This document shows positions 11,317 to 22,281 of a DNA stretch of 64,000 nt, in pieces. This DNA comes from Salminus brasiliensis (lineage: Eukaryota > Chordata > Actinopteri > Characiformes > Bryconidae), in the NCBI RefSeq assembly GCF_030463535.1, contig NC_132881.1:8358026-8422025 (forward strand), in the 5' to 3' direction. Position 1 is the first letter of the stretch; each line of letters begins with the position of its first letter. The notes under the pieces were generated by a model. That model did no database searches, had not been told where the DNA came from, and was given only the letters and a program-made list of their open reading frames with translations. The translations under genes and the position numbers were made by a program.

Positions 11317-12490
11317 GAGTGACCACATTCACTGGTGTTTCCAGTGTCAGGCAGCGTCCTTAGGAACATGTACTCATTTGTACTATCTGTGTCTGGGAGG
11401 AGGAACTGTTCTTCTAGTTAGTTGTAACACTTCTTGTTAGTTGTATGGCAGCTGCTATAGAAATGAAACGGCATTGGATAAGGAATGGGAGCGACTGGTG
11501 ATTTAGTATTTAATAAGTCAACCCAAAATTGTGATGGGAGCATGTCCCTGATCACATTATCATGTCATCATCATTTACTTCAAACTTTATTCTTGTTTTC
11601 CCTTAATTTTCCTTTAAAATATAACAACCTGTATACATCACCGTGCACCAACAGGCGATTTACAGGGAAAATAATATTATCAATCAACATTCTCATGTTT
11701 TACGTTCTCCGCAACCTATCATTTAGTGAAATACTCATTCTAGACCAGGGTTTTCAGTATTTTTCAACATATCTCTAAGTACTGAAAGCTACAAATTATT
11801 GTTACAATTTACAATATGCCTCTTTATTATTACATGGACTTCAGCCCTAGTCTGTAATTTCCTAAGAGAGGAAAGAGGGGGAAAAAAAAGACATGGCAGA
11901 TCCAGACAGAACAAGAGGACAATACCCCAGGACCATGAAAATTGAATCCCACTCAAGCCATATAATTCAGTAGCATATTACATCCTCAGGCTTATAATTC
12001 AGTAAGCACAGGGAAAACAGCACATCGACTGGGCTCATCCAAAGCCACGGGAGAGAGCTGATGCCTAAAGGTTGGAGAAGAGGGCTTAGTAGCACATGGT
12101 CACCAGATCAATCCCCTGGACCAGCAGGAAATAGGAGCCGGGTTTGTTGAGGAACAATTTTGAGTGTATGCACTTACTGCTCCTATTTGTGAATGTGTGA
12201 GTGTGTGTGTGTGTGCAAGGCTAGAATCTGTTGAATTGCTGTGCAAATGCAGAGAGGTGTAAACCAAACAAGTCTGAACTCAAATAAACAACTAACCGAG
12301 CTCTGGGTTCATGTCATGATTATATGACTGATACTGTTACAGCTACTGTTACTTCTGCCTGGTTTTGAATAGGAAGTAAAAACCTTATGCTGTTATGAAT
12401 ATTGTGTTGGCATACACAGTAAGTGCTGGAGCACTATCTTGTGTTAAGTCGGTGACTGTGTTGATACTGCTTCTCAATACAATAAAGTGT
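11317..12490 (+). other. Probable 3' UTR of the small membrane protein gene
   Basis: There is no coding signal after the stop. A short GT run lies near 12.2 kb and a canonical AATAAA lies at 12481. The real cleavage site is not known. Confidence 0.4.
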
Positions 12491-13024
12491 TTTTTTTTAG
12501 TATTATTTTATTATATTTATAAAAGGAAAGCCTTCTTGGAAGTAGAGCTGGACAATATGACACTATTTTATCGTATTATGATATATTATGTTATCATGGT
12601 ACACAATATGCTTTTATGAGTGTATCGTGGATATTGGCAGTGCTGAAAGAGCACCAATAAGCACATTTCATTACAAAGAGTGAATGTATTTTATGTATTT
12701 TATTCCACATCAGCATTTCTATTGGTCCATTCAACAGTGTTTAACACATGTCATACATTGATATAAAAATGGAGATACACAGTTTTTGTACAGAGGTGAC
12801 TATGTAAGTTATGCTCAGTGAAACCACGAAGCTCCAAATGGGAAGGTTTGACAGAAGTGCATTCATTCGATGAATTGCCTGAGGCACTGAGCCTTTATTG
12901 CTTATGCAGGCCCACGCAAGTACTTCCTTACTCTCGGCATGTCTGCAACAGGATATAAACGTACCAGCAACACAGTGTATTCTAATTACACACACCAGAT
13001 ACAAATCACTTGCAAATTAGACAC

Positions 13025-13095
13025 TATGACACTGGTCACCAACCCTCCAACTTTCAGCTCCAACACAAATCAGGCACACCTCATTCAGCTAAACC
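13025..13095 (-). repeat. Short dispersed repeat
   Basis: The stretch 'ctggtcaccaaccct' followed by 'aacacaaatcaggcacacct' is a piece I associate with an abundant fish repeat (minus orientation). It abuts the LINE fragment to the right. Confidence 0.4.
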
Positions 13096-13129
13096 AGAGG
13101 CGTTGGAAGGTAATCATTAGATTATAAAA

Positions 13130-13625
13130 CAGATGAGGGTTAGAGCTCAATTTAGCAGGAAGGTAGAGCTCAGATTCAAAACCCTGACGCTGGCCTAAAA
13201 AGCCAAGAACGGACCAGCCCCTCCATACTTGATGGCAAAGCCCTTCGAGCTTCAAGTACGGCTCAGCTCGACTCGTCATCCCTCAAAATCCACGGAAGAC
13301 AAGCGTCCAGGCTTTTTTTTTCTGTCCTGCACCAAAGTGGTGGAACGAGCTTCCCCTGGGTGTCCGAACGGCAGAGTCCAACGCTCGCTGTCTTCAAACC
13401 CAGACTGAAGACCCTCCTCTTCAGAGAGTACTTGGACGAATAGCAGAGTACTATGGTCACCTTATTGTCTTGTGCTTAGTAGTGTCTCAAGCTTAGAGGT
13501 ATCTTTGAACTAATAGTCTATTCTAACTAGCTGAGGTTTTTCTTGGGTAAATAGCAAAGCACTTTTGAAAGTCTCTCTGAATAAGAGCATCTGCTAAATG
13601 CCTTAAATGTAAATGTAGATCTCGA
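13130..13625 (+). mobile_element. LINE 3' fragment
   Basis: The translation of 13180-13440 resembles the end of a fish L2/Rex-like reverse transcriptase ORF (P-A-P-K-W-W-N-E-L-P-L then V-R-T-A-E-S). It is followed by a tail with 'aagagcatctgctaaatgcc'. It has frameshifts, is 5'-truncated, and is homologous to 3955-4460 on the other strand. Confidence 0.7.
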
Positions 13626-14260
13626 TGAGCAGGGTTTGTGGCCACTGAATTATGCCAGTTAATCCAAATGTACTAACTACAAAAACTAAATAAAAGTTAG
13701 TTCATACAGAGTGCATTCATGGACCTTCATGGACCTTTGATTGTGTACTTTCAATCCCTTCTTCTAATCTTCAAGTGGTGTTTACCTGTCAAAGTGATTA
13801 GGAGAAAGCAAACATAAATGTATTGTAGTAGTAAACGGTTTAAGATCATTGATTTTATAATTAATCCTTATTTGCAAATGCTGATTTCTGGTCTAACAAT
13901 TGTATAAAGTCACCACAACATGCTAGTGGCATGTTAGTGTGTGTTACTGCAGCTACTTACTAGCCTTCTTATGAGATAAATCTATGATGCAGTATCTCTG
14001 ATCAGCTTTTTCCATTACCATTTAGAAGCTTTAGACCACAAGACCACTGTCAGTTGGATAATTCAGGTGGATTAGCCAGCCCAGCAATGGTATGTGTATG
14101 TGTATGAGATACCAGCACCACACAAGCTCACATGCTACCACCATGGCAGATCTTTCTTTTACTCTTTCCATGAAGTCTGGCCTTATGTCCAGGCATAGTT
14201 ACGATTTATAAATCACACAGTCATGCAACAAAATAACTGAATGGAGATATAATACTACTG

Positions 14261-14261
14261 C

Positions 14262-14292
<31 letters not shown>

Positions 14293-14293
14293 T
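14261..14293. repeat. ATT microsatellite
   Basis: About ten ATT units in a row. Confidence 0.85.
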
Positions 14294-14312
14294 AATGTAC
14301 TTGTGTTAAGCG

Positions 14313-14740
14313 CATCCATGCAGTTTGGACAAAAATATTGGGTCACCTGCTCATTCTTTTGAAATTAAGGGTATTTAAAAAGGAGTTGAAGTAAATGTCT
14401 CTACAGTCAAGGGAATGTTTTCTATTAGATTTTGCAGTCTTCAAAGAATTTCATTGCATTCAATGGAAAAAAGCGTAAGTGAGGTCAGGATATTGGAAGA
14501 TTACCACACCACCTCATCCCCAACTCCACAACTCAACCTAAAAGTATTGAGTGGAGCTTCATCATCGAGCTGTGGAGCTTATACCCCTCTAACCCACGCC
14601 TGGCATTAGGCATGATGCCAATTGGATCATGTTCATCTGCTCCAGAAAGTCCTTTTCTTTTAGCAATACCTATCTTCGGAGACTAGACAAGCTATGTGTG
14701 TGCATTTGCACATCTGGATCAGCAATGGGTGTTGCTATGT
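14313..14740 (+). mobile_element. Tc1/mariner-like non-autonomous element, copy 1
   Basis: It begins with a 'tttggacaaaaatattgggt' end related to the terminal repeat at 17.85 kb and has an internal body ('cctggcattaggcatg', 'atctgctccagaaagtcc') shared with 15826-16274 and 28.5-28.7 kb. No coding frame. Assignment to Tc1/mariner rests on the terminal repeat. Confidence 0.6.
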
Positions 14741-15314
14741 TTTACCAAACAGTACTTCAGCTTCTTTTTGTATTAGAATCTAGACTAAGTTTATGAGATT
14801 TTCTGTCCACGTAGACACTCAAATGGGTGTTAGGCACTGGTCAGTAAAATGCATAAGCTGATTATCATGTCAGGTTTAAGTGTCTGTTCCTGAAGTCAAC
14901 ATCACACTGAGATACGGCACCATAAATTCAAAATGTCTACTATTGTAGACATGTCTAATATTTCTCTACTCTGTACATCTTGTTCAGAATGACCGGAATT
15001 ACTGATGATTAATAAATACAGTATGTTTACCATAGTTATGGTGATGCATTAATGTTGCGCAATCATAGCAAACTGAAAGTAAACTGTAGTAAAATCAAGT
15101 CTTTTTAAGTTACAGTGTGATAATACATAATAACTAACCATTAATAACTGCTCAGGTGCTACAATATAATAGGTATACCTTAAGAAATAGCCAGCGAGTG
15201 TAGACACGACATAGGCTGACCTAATAACTGGCAACTCAGCGTAGTATAAGGCTATAAACAGATAGCAATGGTAAGCCCACGGGGACACAGAGAGAGGATA
15301 GATAAACAAGAATG

Positions 15315-15345
15315 GTGAATATTAACTAACTAACTAACTAACTGG
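15315..15345. repeat. AACT microsatellite
   Basis: A short run of (AACT)n, about six units. Confidence 0.7.
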
Positions 15346-15440
15346 TGAAGAATTAAAGTTTATGATGACATCACCAAAAACATCACTGTAGGCAAACTGG
15401 CCATAACAGTTTATTCTATTCTCAGCTGAAACTACTAGTT

Positions 15441-15446
15441 TTTATT
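15441..15446 (-). terminator. Candidate polyadenylation signal of adtrp
   Basis: AATAAA on the minus strand, about 25 nt past the adtrp stop codon. Another weaker site lies just beyond. The nearness to the stop implies a very short 3' UTR if used. Confidence 0.4.
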
Positions 15447-15470
15447 GCTAAACTAGAGGCTATAGGGCCC

Positions 15471-15660
15471 TTAGGTCTTGTGCTTTGCCCTGGTCTCATG
15501 ATCCTTACCCCAGATTCTGAAGTTCAGAGTTTGTCCCAGTAAGTAGAGCATGATCACTACAAATATGTTGGATATGAAGAAGGCCATCAGGCCAACTGTA
15601 CTGAACCGACCAAGTAACGGATACACCCAAATGCCAACGCTCACATACACCCATATAACC
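15471..15660 (-). CDS. adtrp: adtrp exon 5 (last)
   Basis: 190 bp, acceptor CCCCACAG. Contains G-I-W-V-Y-P, a last hydrophobic helix and a basic K-rich tail before the stop. Confidence 0.9.
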
Positions 15661-17373
15661 CTGTGGGGAAAATACACAAAAAAACTTTGTATCAGCCCCT
15701 GAATGTACAGTCCTTTCAGTAGTTAGTTTAGTAAGAGGGTTGTAGTGTGATCGTGATAATAATTCCACTAAAGAAGAAACTACGGATGTAATACATTATT
15801 GGAAACTGTTATAAACCACATCCGCTATATGGACAAAAGAATTGGGACACCTGATCATTCATTGTTTCTTCTGAAAGGATGTCAAAAAAGTAACTGTCTC
15901 TACTGTCCAGGGAAGACTTTTTATAGGATTTTGGAGCAATGCTGTGAGGGACTAACTGCATTCATTGACCGAGGTTAGGATGTTGAATGATCACCACCCC
16001 ACCTCATCCTCAACTAATCACAAAAGCATTGGATGGAGCATCACCATCACTCCAGAGAACACAGTTGAGCTCCACAGCTCAATACCAGAGGGCTCTAAAC
16101 CCCTCTAGCCCACGCCTGGCATTAGGCATGTTGATCTGCTCCAGAGAGTCCTGTTCTATTGGCTGTGCTTCTCTACAGGGACTAGAAAAGCTGTGTGTGT
16201 ACATTTGCACATTTGTGTCAGCAAGTAGCTTCATGGGGTGTCCCCAAACATTGGGACATACAGTGTACTATATGATAACACCTCACTGCACTCAACAGAA
16301 ACAACATGCACCTACCAGCCTGAGTAAAATAATCCAGCAACCCCCAGGGCAGCCAAACCATTTCTGGTCTTTGGATAGATGTGGGGTTCAAGTATGACCT
16401 CGCCAAGTAAAACTGGAAGAACCAGGGTATGCTGTCACACATAACAGGTGATAGTTAGCAGTTGCAACAGTAGTAAAAGCAGCAGTATTATACAGTTATA
16501 TCCCTTGTTTCTTTGTGCCTCATTAAATCAGGAAATGTTTTGAAAATCATCTGAATATTTTAACTGGGATGCAGTTCAACTCGGGTGGGATGTCATTCCC
16601 GGTTCTGATATCTGACTTCTGAGCTAAATGGAATGCAGCATGACCATCGAAACAATATCAAAGCAAAAACAAAAAAAAAAAGACTATTAAATGAAAACTA
16701 ATTAACAAGACTAACCATGGCGTGGTTTGCCCATGGGGGAAAGAAATTATCCAGAGAGGCTGGGTAAACCAGCTGTCGATCATAGGTAAATATTCCCCAA
16801 AACAGCAGAACAACCAACTAAAGAAAAAGAAAAAAATATTAAGGCATACATCACAAAAATATTTCTCAAAGCCTTTGTTTGCAGTCTTTGTTGTAGGGCA
16901 AAGTGGAAAAGATTAATACATGAAAAATGTTTATGTGCTTATATATATATTTATTCTGAGTAGCACTGTAGGGTCTTTTGTAAAGAGTGTGATCTCACCA
17001 GTCCTAATGGAAAAGCAAAGACGGAGAAGAGCAAGTCCTTAGTTAGGCAAAGTAGTGTTACTTTGGAGCCTTTTCCCAGTGGCTGTAGGTCTTTCATAGA
17101 AGCCAATCCAAAGAACACCATCTGTACAATCTAAAGACAGCATTTACAATATTATACAATACACAACACACAAAAGCAGCACACACAAGTTCAAGCAATT
17201 AAACAGAAGCTAAATCTTACCAGATTTATAAAAGTGAGATATTTCCATGGCCCACCATAGGGAAATATTCCATCAGGTGGATCTTCCTTCCCTTTAGCAT
17301 ACAGATACTGCACAACGAAGGCATACCAACCAAAAGCAGCAACATGATAAAGTTTCTTCACAATGCCAGTCAT
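15471..17373 (-). CDS. adtrp: ADTRP-like membrane hydrolase (androgen-dependent TFPI-regulating protein family)
   Basis: Five exons on the minus strand: 17221-17373, 16999-17130, 16716-16817, 16316-16431 and 15471-15660. They join to 693 bp, i.e. 230 residues plus stop, the same length I recall for human ADTRP. All borders are GT-AG with matching phases (0,0,0,2). The family is multi-pass and hydrolyses fatty-acid esters of hydroxy fatty acids (FAHFAs) using an intramembrane Thr and His. Here Thr47 lies in W-K-Y-L-T-F-I-N, and the histidines of the N-H-A-M-H motif at about 127/130 include the expected catalytic one. Other conserved pieces are Y-D-R-x-L-V-Y-P and G-I-W-V-Y-P near the C-terminus. 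An acceptor-like TTTTTTTCTAG about 20 bases before the ATG suggests an upstream non-coding exon. AIG1 is the sister family, but exon 1 and the total length fit ADTRP better. Confidence 0.9.
15826..16274 (+). mobile_element. Tc1/mariner-like non-autonomous element, copy 2 (in adtrp intron 4)
   Basis: It starts 'atggacaaaagaattgggac' and ends 'cattgggacatacagtgta', i.e. imperfect terminal inverted repeats. The body is shared with 14313-14740. It fills most of adtrp intron 4 and stops about 40 bp short of exon 4. Confidence 0.7.
16316..16431 (-). CDS. adtrp: adtrp exon 4
   Basis: 116 bp, acceptor GTGACAG, donor TG|GTAGGT (phase 2). Begins H-T-L-V-L-P and contains E-P-H-I-Y-P. Confidence 0.87.
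16716..16817 (-). CDS. adtrp: adtrp exon 3
   Basis: 102 bp, acceptor after a TTTTTCTTTTTCTTTAG tract, donor ATG|GTTAGT. It ends in N-H-A-M, half of the active-site histidine motif. Confidence 0.88.
16999..17130 (-). CDS. adtrp: adtrp exon 2
   Basis: 132 bp, acceptor CTTTAG, donor CTG|GTGAGA. It encodes the second and third helices, including the K-D-L-L-F-S-V-F-A-F-P block. Confidence 0.88.
17221..17373 (-). CDS. adtrp: adtrp exon 1 (coding)
   Basis: 153 bp, starting ATG ACT GGC and ending CTG|GTAAGA. It holds the first membrane segment and the catalytic Thr47. Confidence 0.88.
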
Positions 17374-17847
17374 GCCTACTCATCTAAGTCCTAGAAAAAA
17401 ACTAGAATAGCCCACAAAAATGAACCACAAGAACGTTCTGTACTGAGAAATGCAGAGATGCAGTCTTATTAGATTTCTGAAGAAGCTTTAACAGAAAAAA
17501 ATGTTAATCTTACAGGATAAAAAAAAAGGTTCTGGGGGATTAGGAAGGGGGAAAGTCCAGCTCAAACAAAGGATTCACTGTGGCAGCTTTCTTATAACAC
17601 TTCTAATTTAAAATTTAGGTCATGTGAAATACATCATTTTGGCAAGTTGTGTTGATAAGGCTCATCTCAATTCATGAATTCATTTCGGTATAGAAGTTAT
17701 GTTATATATCAAATCCATGTTATTGTTCAAATTAAGACCTACTAATTATTTCAGTAAATTAGACTGGACACAGAAGCACACCCTAGGTAATTACCCTGGG
17801 TAATTTCCACAACCCAACGCATGCGGAGTTCATAAAAGTAACCCAGA

Positions 17848-18343
17848 TACACTACGTGGACAAAAGTATTAGGACATCTACATATTACACCTACAGAAGC
17901 TTTTTTATGACATCCCATTCCTAACCCATAGGGAATCATATGGAGTTGGTCCCCCTTTGCTGCTCTAACAGAAGGCATGGTAGTCTGTAGTAACTGAGCC
18001 AGCAGAGCGTTGGGGACATGTGCATTGTCATGTGTTTCGGCACTCTGCGACCCTGCTCTCTAACATAACATGGTCTCCCACTTTCAATAATTACCACTCA
18101 GTTTACTGTGTGAAATCATGGGAGGGAAGAAACTTTGCAGACTGACTGTGACATACTTTTGCAGTGCCATGCTGGAATTTAGTGAGCTCTTTAGAACCAC
18201 CCATTCTTTCACTAATGTGTGTAAAGGTAGACTGCATGGCTAGGTGCTTGATTTTATTCACATGTGGCAATGGGACTGAATGAAACACCCAAATTCAATG
18301 ATTAAGAGGTGAGGTCCCAATACTTTTGTCCATATAGTGTACA
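17848..18343. mobile_element. Tc1/mariner-like non-autonomous element with terminal inverted repeats
   Basis: The left end 'acgtggacaaaagtattagg' and the right end 'caatacttttgtccatatag' are inverted copies of each other, about 27 bp, flanked by TA. The roughly 490-bp interior has no long frame. It lies just upstream of adtrp, so it could sit in that gene's promoter or 5' UTR intron. Confidence 0.75.
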
Positions 18344-21300
18344 TGGGTTCTTGAATCCAGCACTGGGTTGTTTTCTTTTGATGTTTTGTTTGTTTTTCCA
18401 TTTCCTATTCATATTAAATATTTCATATAGCAACAAACAGCAATTATGGGATTTAAGCACAAACAACCCTATGGCCTCTTTTCTACTGCAGGGCCAAATA
18501 GGTACTGTACTGGTGCAGACCCGTTAGACTGCCTACAGGGTTTTTTGGCCATTTGCTCTCTTGCTAAATCAGGACCTGCAAGTGCACAGAGTCTCTTAAT
18601 AAGTAGGCAACAGTCTTGCACTACACCTTACAGTACCCTTACAGTACCTAACTAACTGAAGCCCCAATTCATTGCTATCATTGTGTAATCTGCAGCAATA
18701 AATAACACTCATTAGGAGGCCATATTATAGATGTAGTCTGCAAAATAATGTTAGAATCTACTTAAATAAGCTGGATGAGGTTTGATACGGGTGTGTAATG
18801 ACTTCAGCATGCAGTTAACACTATGCTAACAGATCGCTACAGAGTTATATAATCACAAAATCATGAACATAGTCCAGCACAGCTGTTACACACCAACTGA
18901 CTAAAGGATGCTAAACTTTTTTTATGCTACAGTGCTAAAGTATACTTGTTGCCACACTAATGATCAGTAGACCTGAGGAGTCCTAAAACAGAACAACTAT
19001 TCTTGTACTTATTAGATACAGTCTCAGCCATTTTCTGTACTGGAAATATAAAGCACAAAGGTGACACAAATACGGAGCCAATCAGCAAATGCCTACATCA
19101 TTAAGTCCTCCCACCGAACCTCTATGCGACCCCAAGTACGGTTTCGTTAACCTTCTGAGTAAACGTTCTGTGCCGAACCATGTCTGTGCGGGAACCCCCT
19201 TTGTGCCTATGAAATCCTGATGGATCATAAATCCTGATCATATCAAGATGCTGGGGAGTGATGTGAAACAAGCTGTGGCAAGAAACCCACAAACATCACA
19301 CAACTGAAAGAATTCTGCATGGAGAAGTGGGAAAACCTTCCTTCTAGGTGATGGCAGTCTTAGTAGACAGTCTTAGTAGACTAGTAGACAGTTATAAGAA
19401 ATTTTAAGTTGTTCCAGCTATTATAGCATAGGTGACTTTTATTATTGTCATAGATCATAGTCATGTTACCTTCATCTATCAACATAGTTTAAATATACAT
19501 GTGGAATTAACCAAATATACATATCTTTAAATATGTAAAAAATGTATGTCAGCTATAAATTGACAAGTGTCATAAAATGGGCCACAATTGACCCTCTAAG
19601 ACATTGGAAACAAACCAAATCCAAGTTACTTTTTAGGTGCAGTTAATAAATAAATGAAAATTAACCCATTTACTGGGTCATTACTATAATCCAGCAAAAC
19701 GACCCAACAGGCTCAACTCAGCTTTGTTTTTGTATTTGTTAAGATTTCATCAATAACAGTGTAGCTAGTCTTAATTGAGGTGAAGTTTCAGTTGTGTAAC
19801 ATGAGCATTTAAGAAATTCAAATGCTGATAAATGTTATTTTAATTTTGTCCACTTTTATCCAATATTAATTTGTCGTTTCCCCTATGCTTGAAATGATCC
19901 ATTACCACCCCGTTACACAAAATATACAGAGAAAACAAAACAATATTCAAAGTAAAGCCATACAGTTAACTACTGGAAACAAGATGTTAAAAATAAAAGC
20001 AAATTTACAATTAAATATGGTGTATATCTTTATTTTATATAATACAATGTATTTATATATAAAGTTTATATACAGTATAACAAAGAACTGGATATGACTG
20101 AATAAAACATAACATTCTATAAAGTCCTATAAACTACAAATGTATTTAAAATGAATATACAACATTACGGTTCAATACATCACTTGGTATAAAATTAAAG
20201 CTAATATTCTGTATGTATTTTTGCCCACTGCGGGACTAATAAAGGACTATCTTATCTTATCTTACAACATTTCATTTTTAAACCTAAACTATTTTGGTGG
20301 CCTTTTAAACAACAAAGAAATCTGATGATCAAAGCACTTACCCAGTGCTTTTGGATGGCAGTGTATATGTACTGTATAAAGACACTTGGATTACATCTGC
20401 ACTCATGTAGTAAGCAAACACAACTATCCACAGCAATATACAGACAGTTCCCAACCCATGGCTTTTCAGTTCATTCCACATTCTGCAACTGCTGGGTTAA
20501 CACTACCAGAAACTGAGCAGACCTATCATTTACAGCATCTTGCATCATTTACACATTTTCAGTAAAGAAAATTCAGAAAAAAAGATCAGTAAGCCCAGCA
20601 GCTGTGTTAGTTATGCAGCCAATCTGCATATTTCTGTAATAGTACATCTCTACAAAGGCTGAAATTTCTGAAGCAATCTGATCTGGTACTGAAACAGTTG
20701 ACTTGTGCCGTCAGTCTTCTCTCATACTTGTCAAGGTGTCTACCCAAAACACACACAAAAAACAACAACATATGAATATTTACTAGTAGGCTCTAGACTC
20801 ATTGACTGTTAAAATGACAGTAAAATCACATGCAATACCTACATTCTCTATAATAACTTTATTCATCCTATGTAACAGTAGAAAGTAGAAAAGCATGCTA
20901 AATATATAGACAGTCAATACATTACTTGCAAATAAATGCAAACTTATTATTATTATTATTGTCCCAATATTGAAATTATGGCTGATATATATGATATAGA
21001 CAAATGCACTACACAAAACCCTTCTGCAGCCTCCGGTATAACCATAACAGCTGCTGATAGCCCTAATGTACTGATATGATGTTTATATCGCAATTTACAT
21101 ATCTAGTTCTTTACTATTACACCCTTATTTATATGGAATGCTTTAAAAATGCAGATATATTCAGTATTTCTCAGATATAATTACAGTAGCCTATGCAAAC
21201 ACTGAGTGGATTTCTGTTGATCTGGACAGCAGTGATGACATGGAGCTTTTATGTTTATGTACGTTTAATAAAGGGGGAGGTTCACCGTTCCATGTTTTCC

Positions 21301-22060
21301 TGAAAATTGCAGTGGTTATAGAACATATTTTTTTATTTTTAGAAATGATTTTTCAGATCCTACATGAAGCTAAACCAGTTAAAATCTATGATCATGTTAT
21401 TTCATGCACTAAGCAAGTGTGTATTTTTCCATCTGTTTATCACTAAACACGACAGTTACACAACATGATTTTTACTTATTCTCAGTGTGGCAGACTCTGT
21501 GCTGGTTGGCTTTAGTAATTTTCAGATTTGTATCAGTTGAAGTCAACAGTTGGAGAGAGAATTGAGTAGTGTGTGAGTGGCAAAGACCAGTTGAAGCATA
21601 TCAAACGTTTGTCTTTCTTGATCCGACTCGTAATCTTATAGAGCGCCATATCAATAGCCAAAGAAAACTAAGCATGAAAAGTGCTGTTTTTAAGGCAGCT
21701 TCTTATTTAAATTTTACAGTCATACTTAAATGATGCAGCAGCTACATTCTGACACTAGTAATGTCTGATGATGCAGCACCATTTAAATGAAAAGGAAATT
21801 CGTAGAATCTGCCTTCAGAGAGCCTCCAATATGTGCTGTGTTACTCACTTCCAACTCTGCAATCTGTACAGACCACATTGTTGTTGGTCAGTGCAAATAG
21901 TGGAGCAATGATATGGGTTCTATGTAACGCGAGGCAAGCATGTTTGATTTGGTTTCCGCAACAGGTTCCAGCTGTGTAGTGTATAGAGATGGACCATTCG
22001 CCATTAAACAAATAGCAAAACTCAATTAGGAAGTGTATGACACTCAGTCTTTGTATAATT
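18344..22060. other. Intergenic stretch between adtrp and fam83h
   Basis: AT-rich with no convincing exon on either strand. I searched it for a further fam83h 3' exon and did not find one. A LINE 3' terminus lies at 20.2 kb. Confidence 0.5.
20212..20270 (+). mobile_element. Short LINE 3' terminus
   Basis: 'cactgcgggactaataaagg' followed by TCTTA repeats, the same ending as the LINE at 1.8-2.4 kb. Confidence 0.55.
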
Positions 22061-22064
22061 TGCT

Positions 22065-22255
22065 ACACTGTTAAAAGTATAAGATCCTTGAGGGCCATTT
22101 GGAGGTTCTTCCATTTGAAACTGTGGAGGAACCTCTTATGGTGCCTTTAGAAGAAAAAGCTTCCTTGAAGGTTCCTCAAAGCACCTTAAGAGGTTCCTCC
22201 ACAATTTTTAATTGAAGAACCTCCAAAAGTGAAATATTTTTGACAGTGTACCAAT
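22065..22255. mobile_element. Foldback (palindromic) element
   Basis: Two arms rich in 'gaggttcttc' / 'gaagaacctcc' and 'gaggaacctct' / 'agaggttcctcc' are inverted copies, with ends 'acactgtt' and 'gacagtgt'. It lies just 3' of fam83h, about 30 bp beyond the read-through stop, and could fall in its 3' UTR. Confidence 0.7.
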
Positions 22256-22281
22256 TTAAAAGTCGTGAAATGTTCATGAGG

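Noticed and set aside
15987-16397. 136-codon plus-strand frame
   Set aside because: Runs through a non-autonomous DNA element and the antisense of adtrp exon 4.
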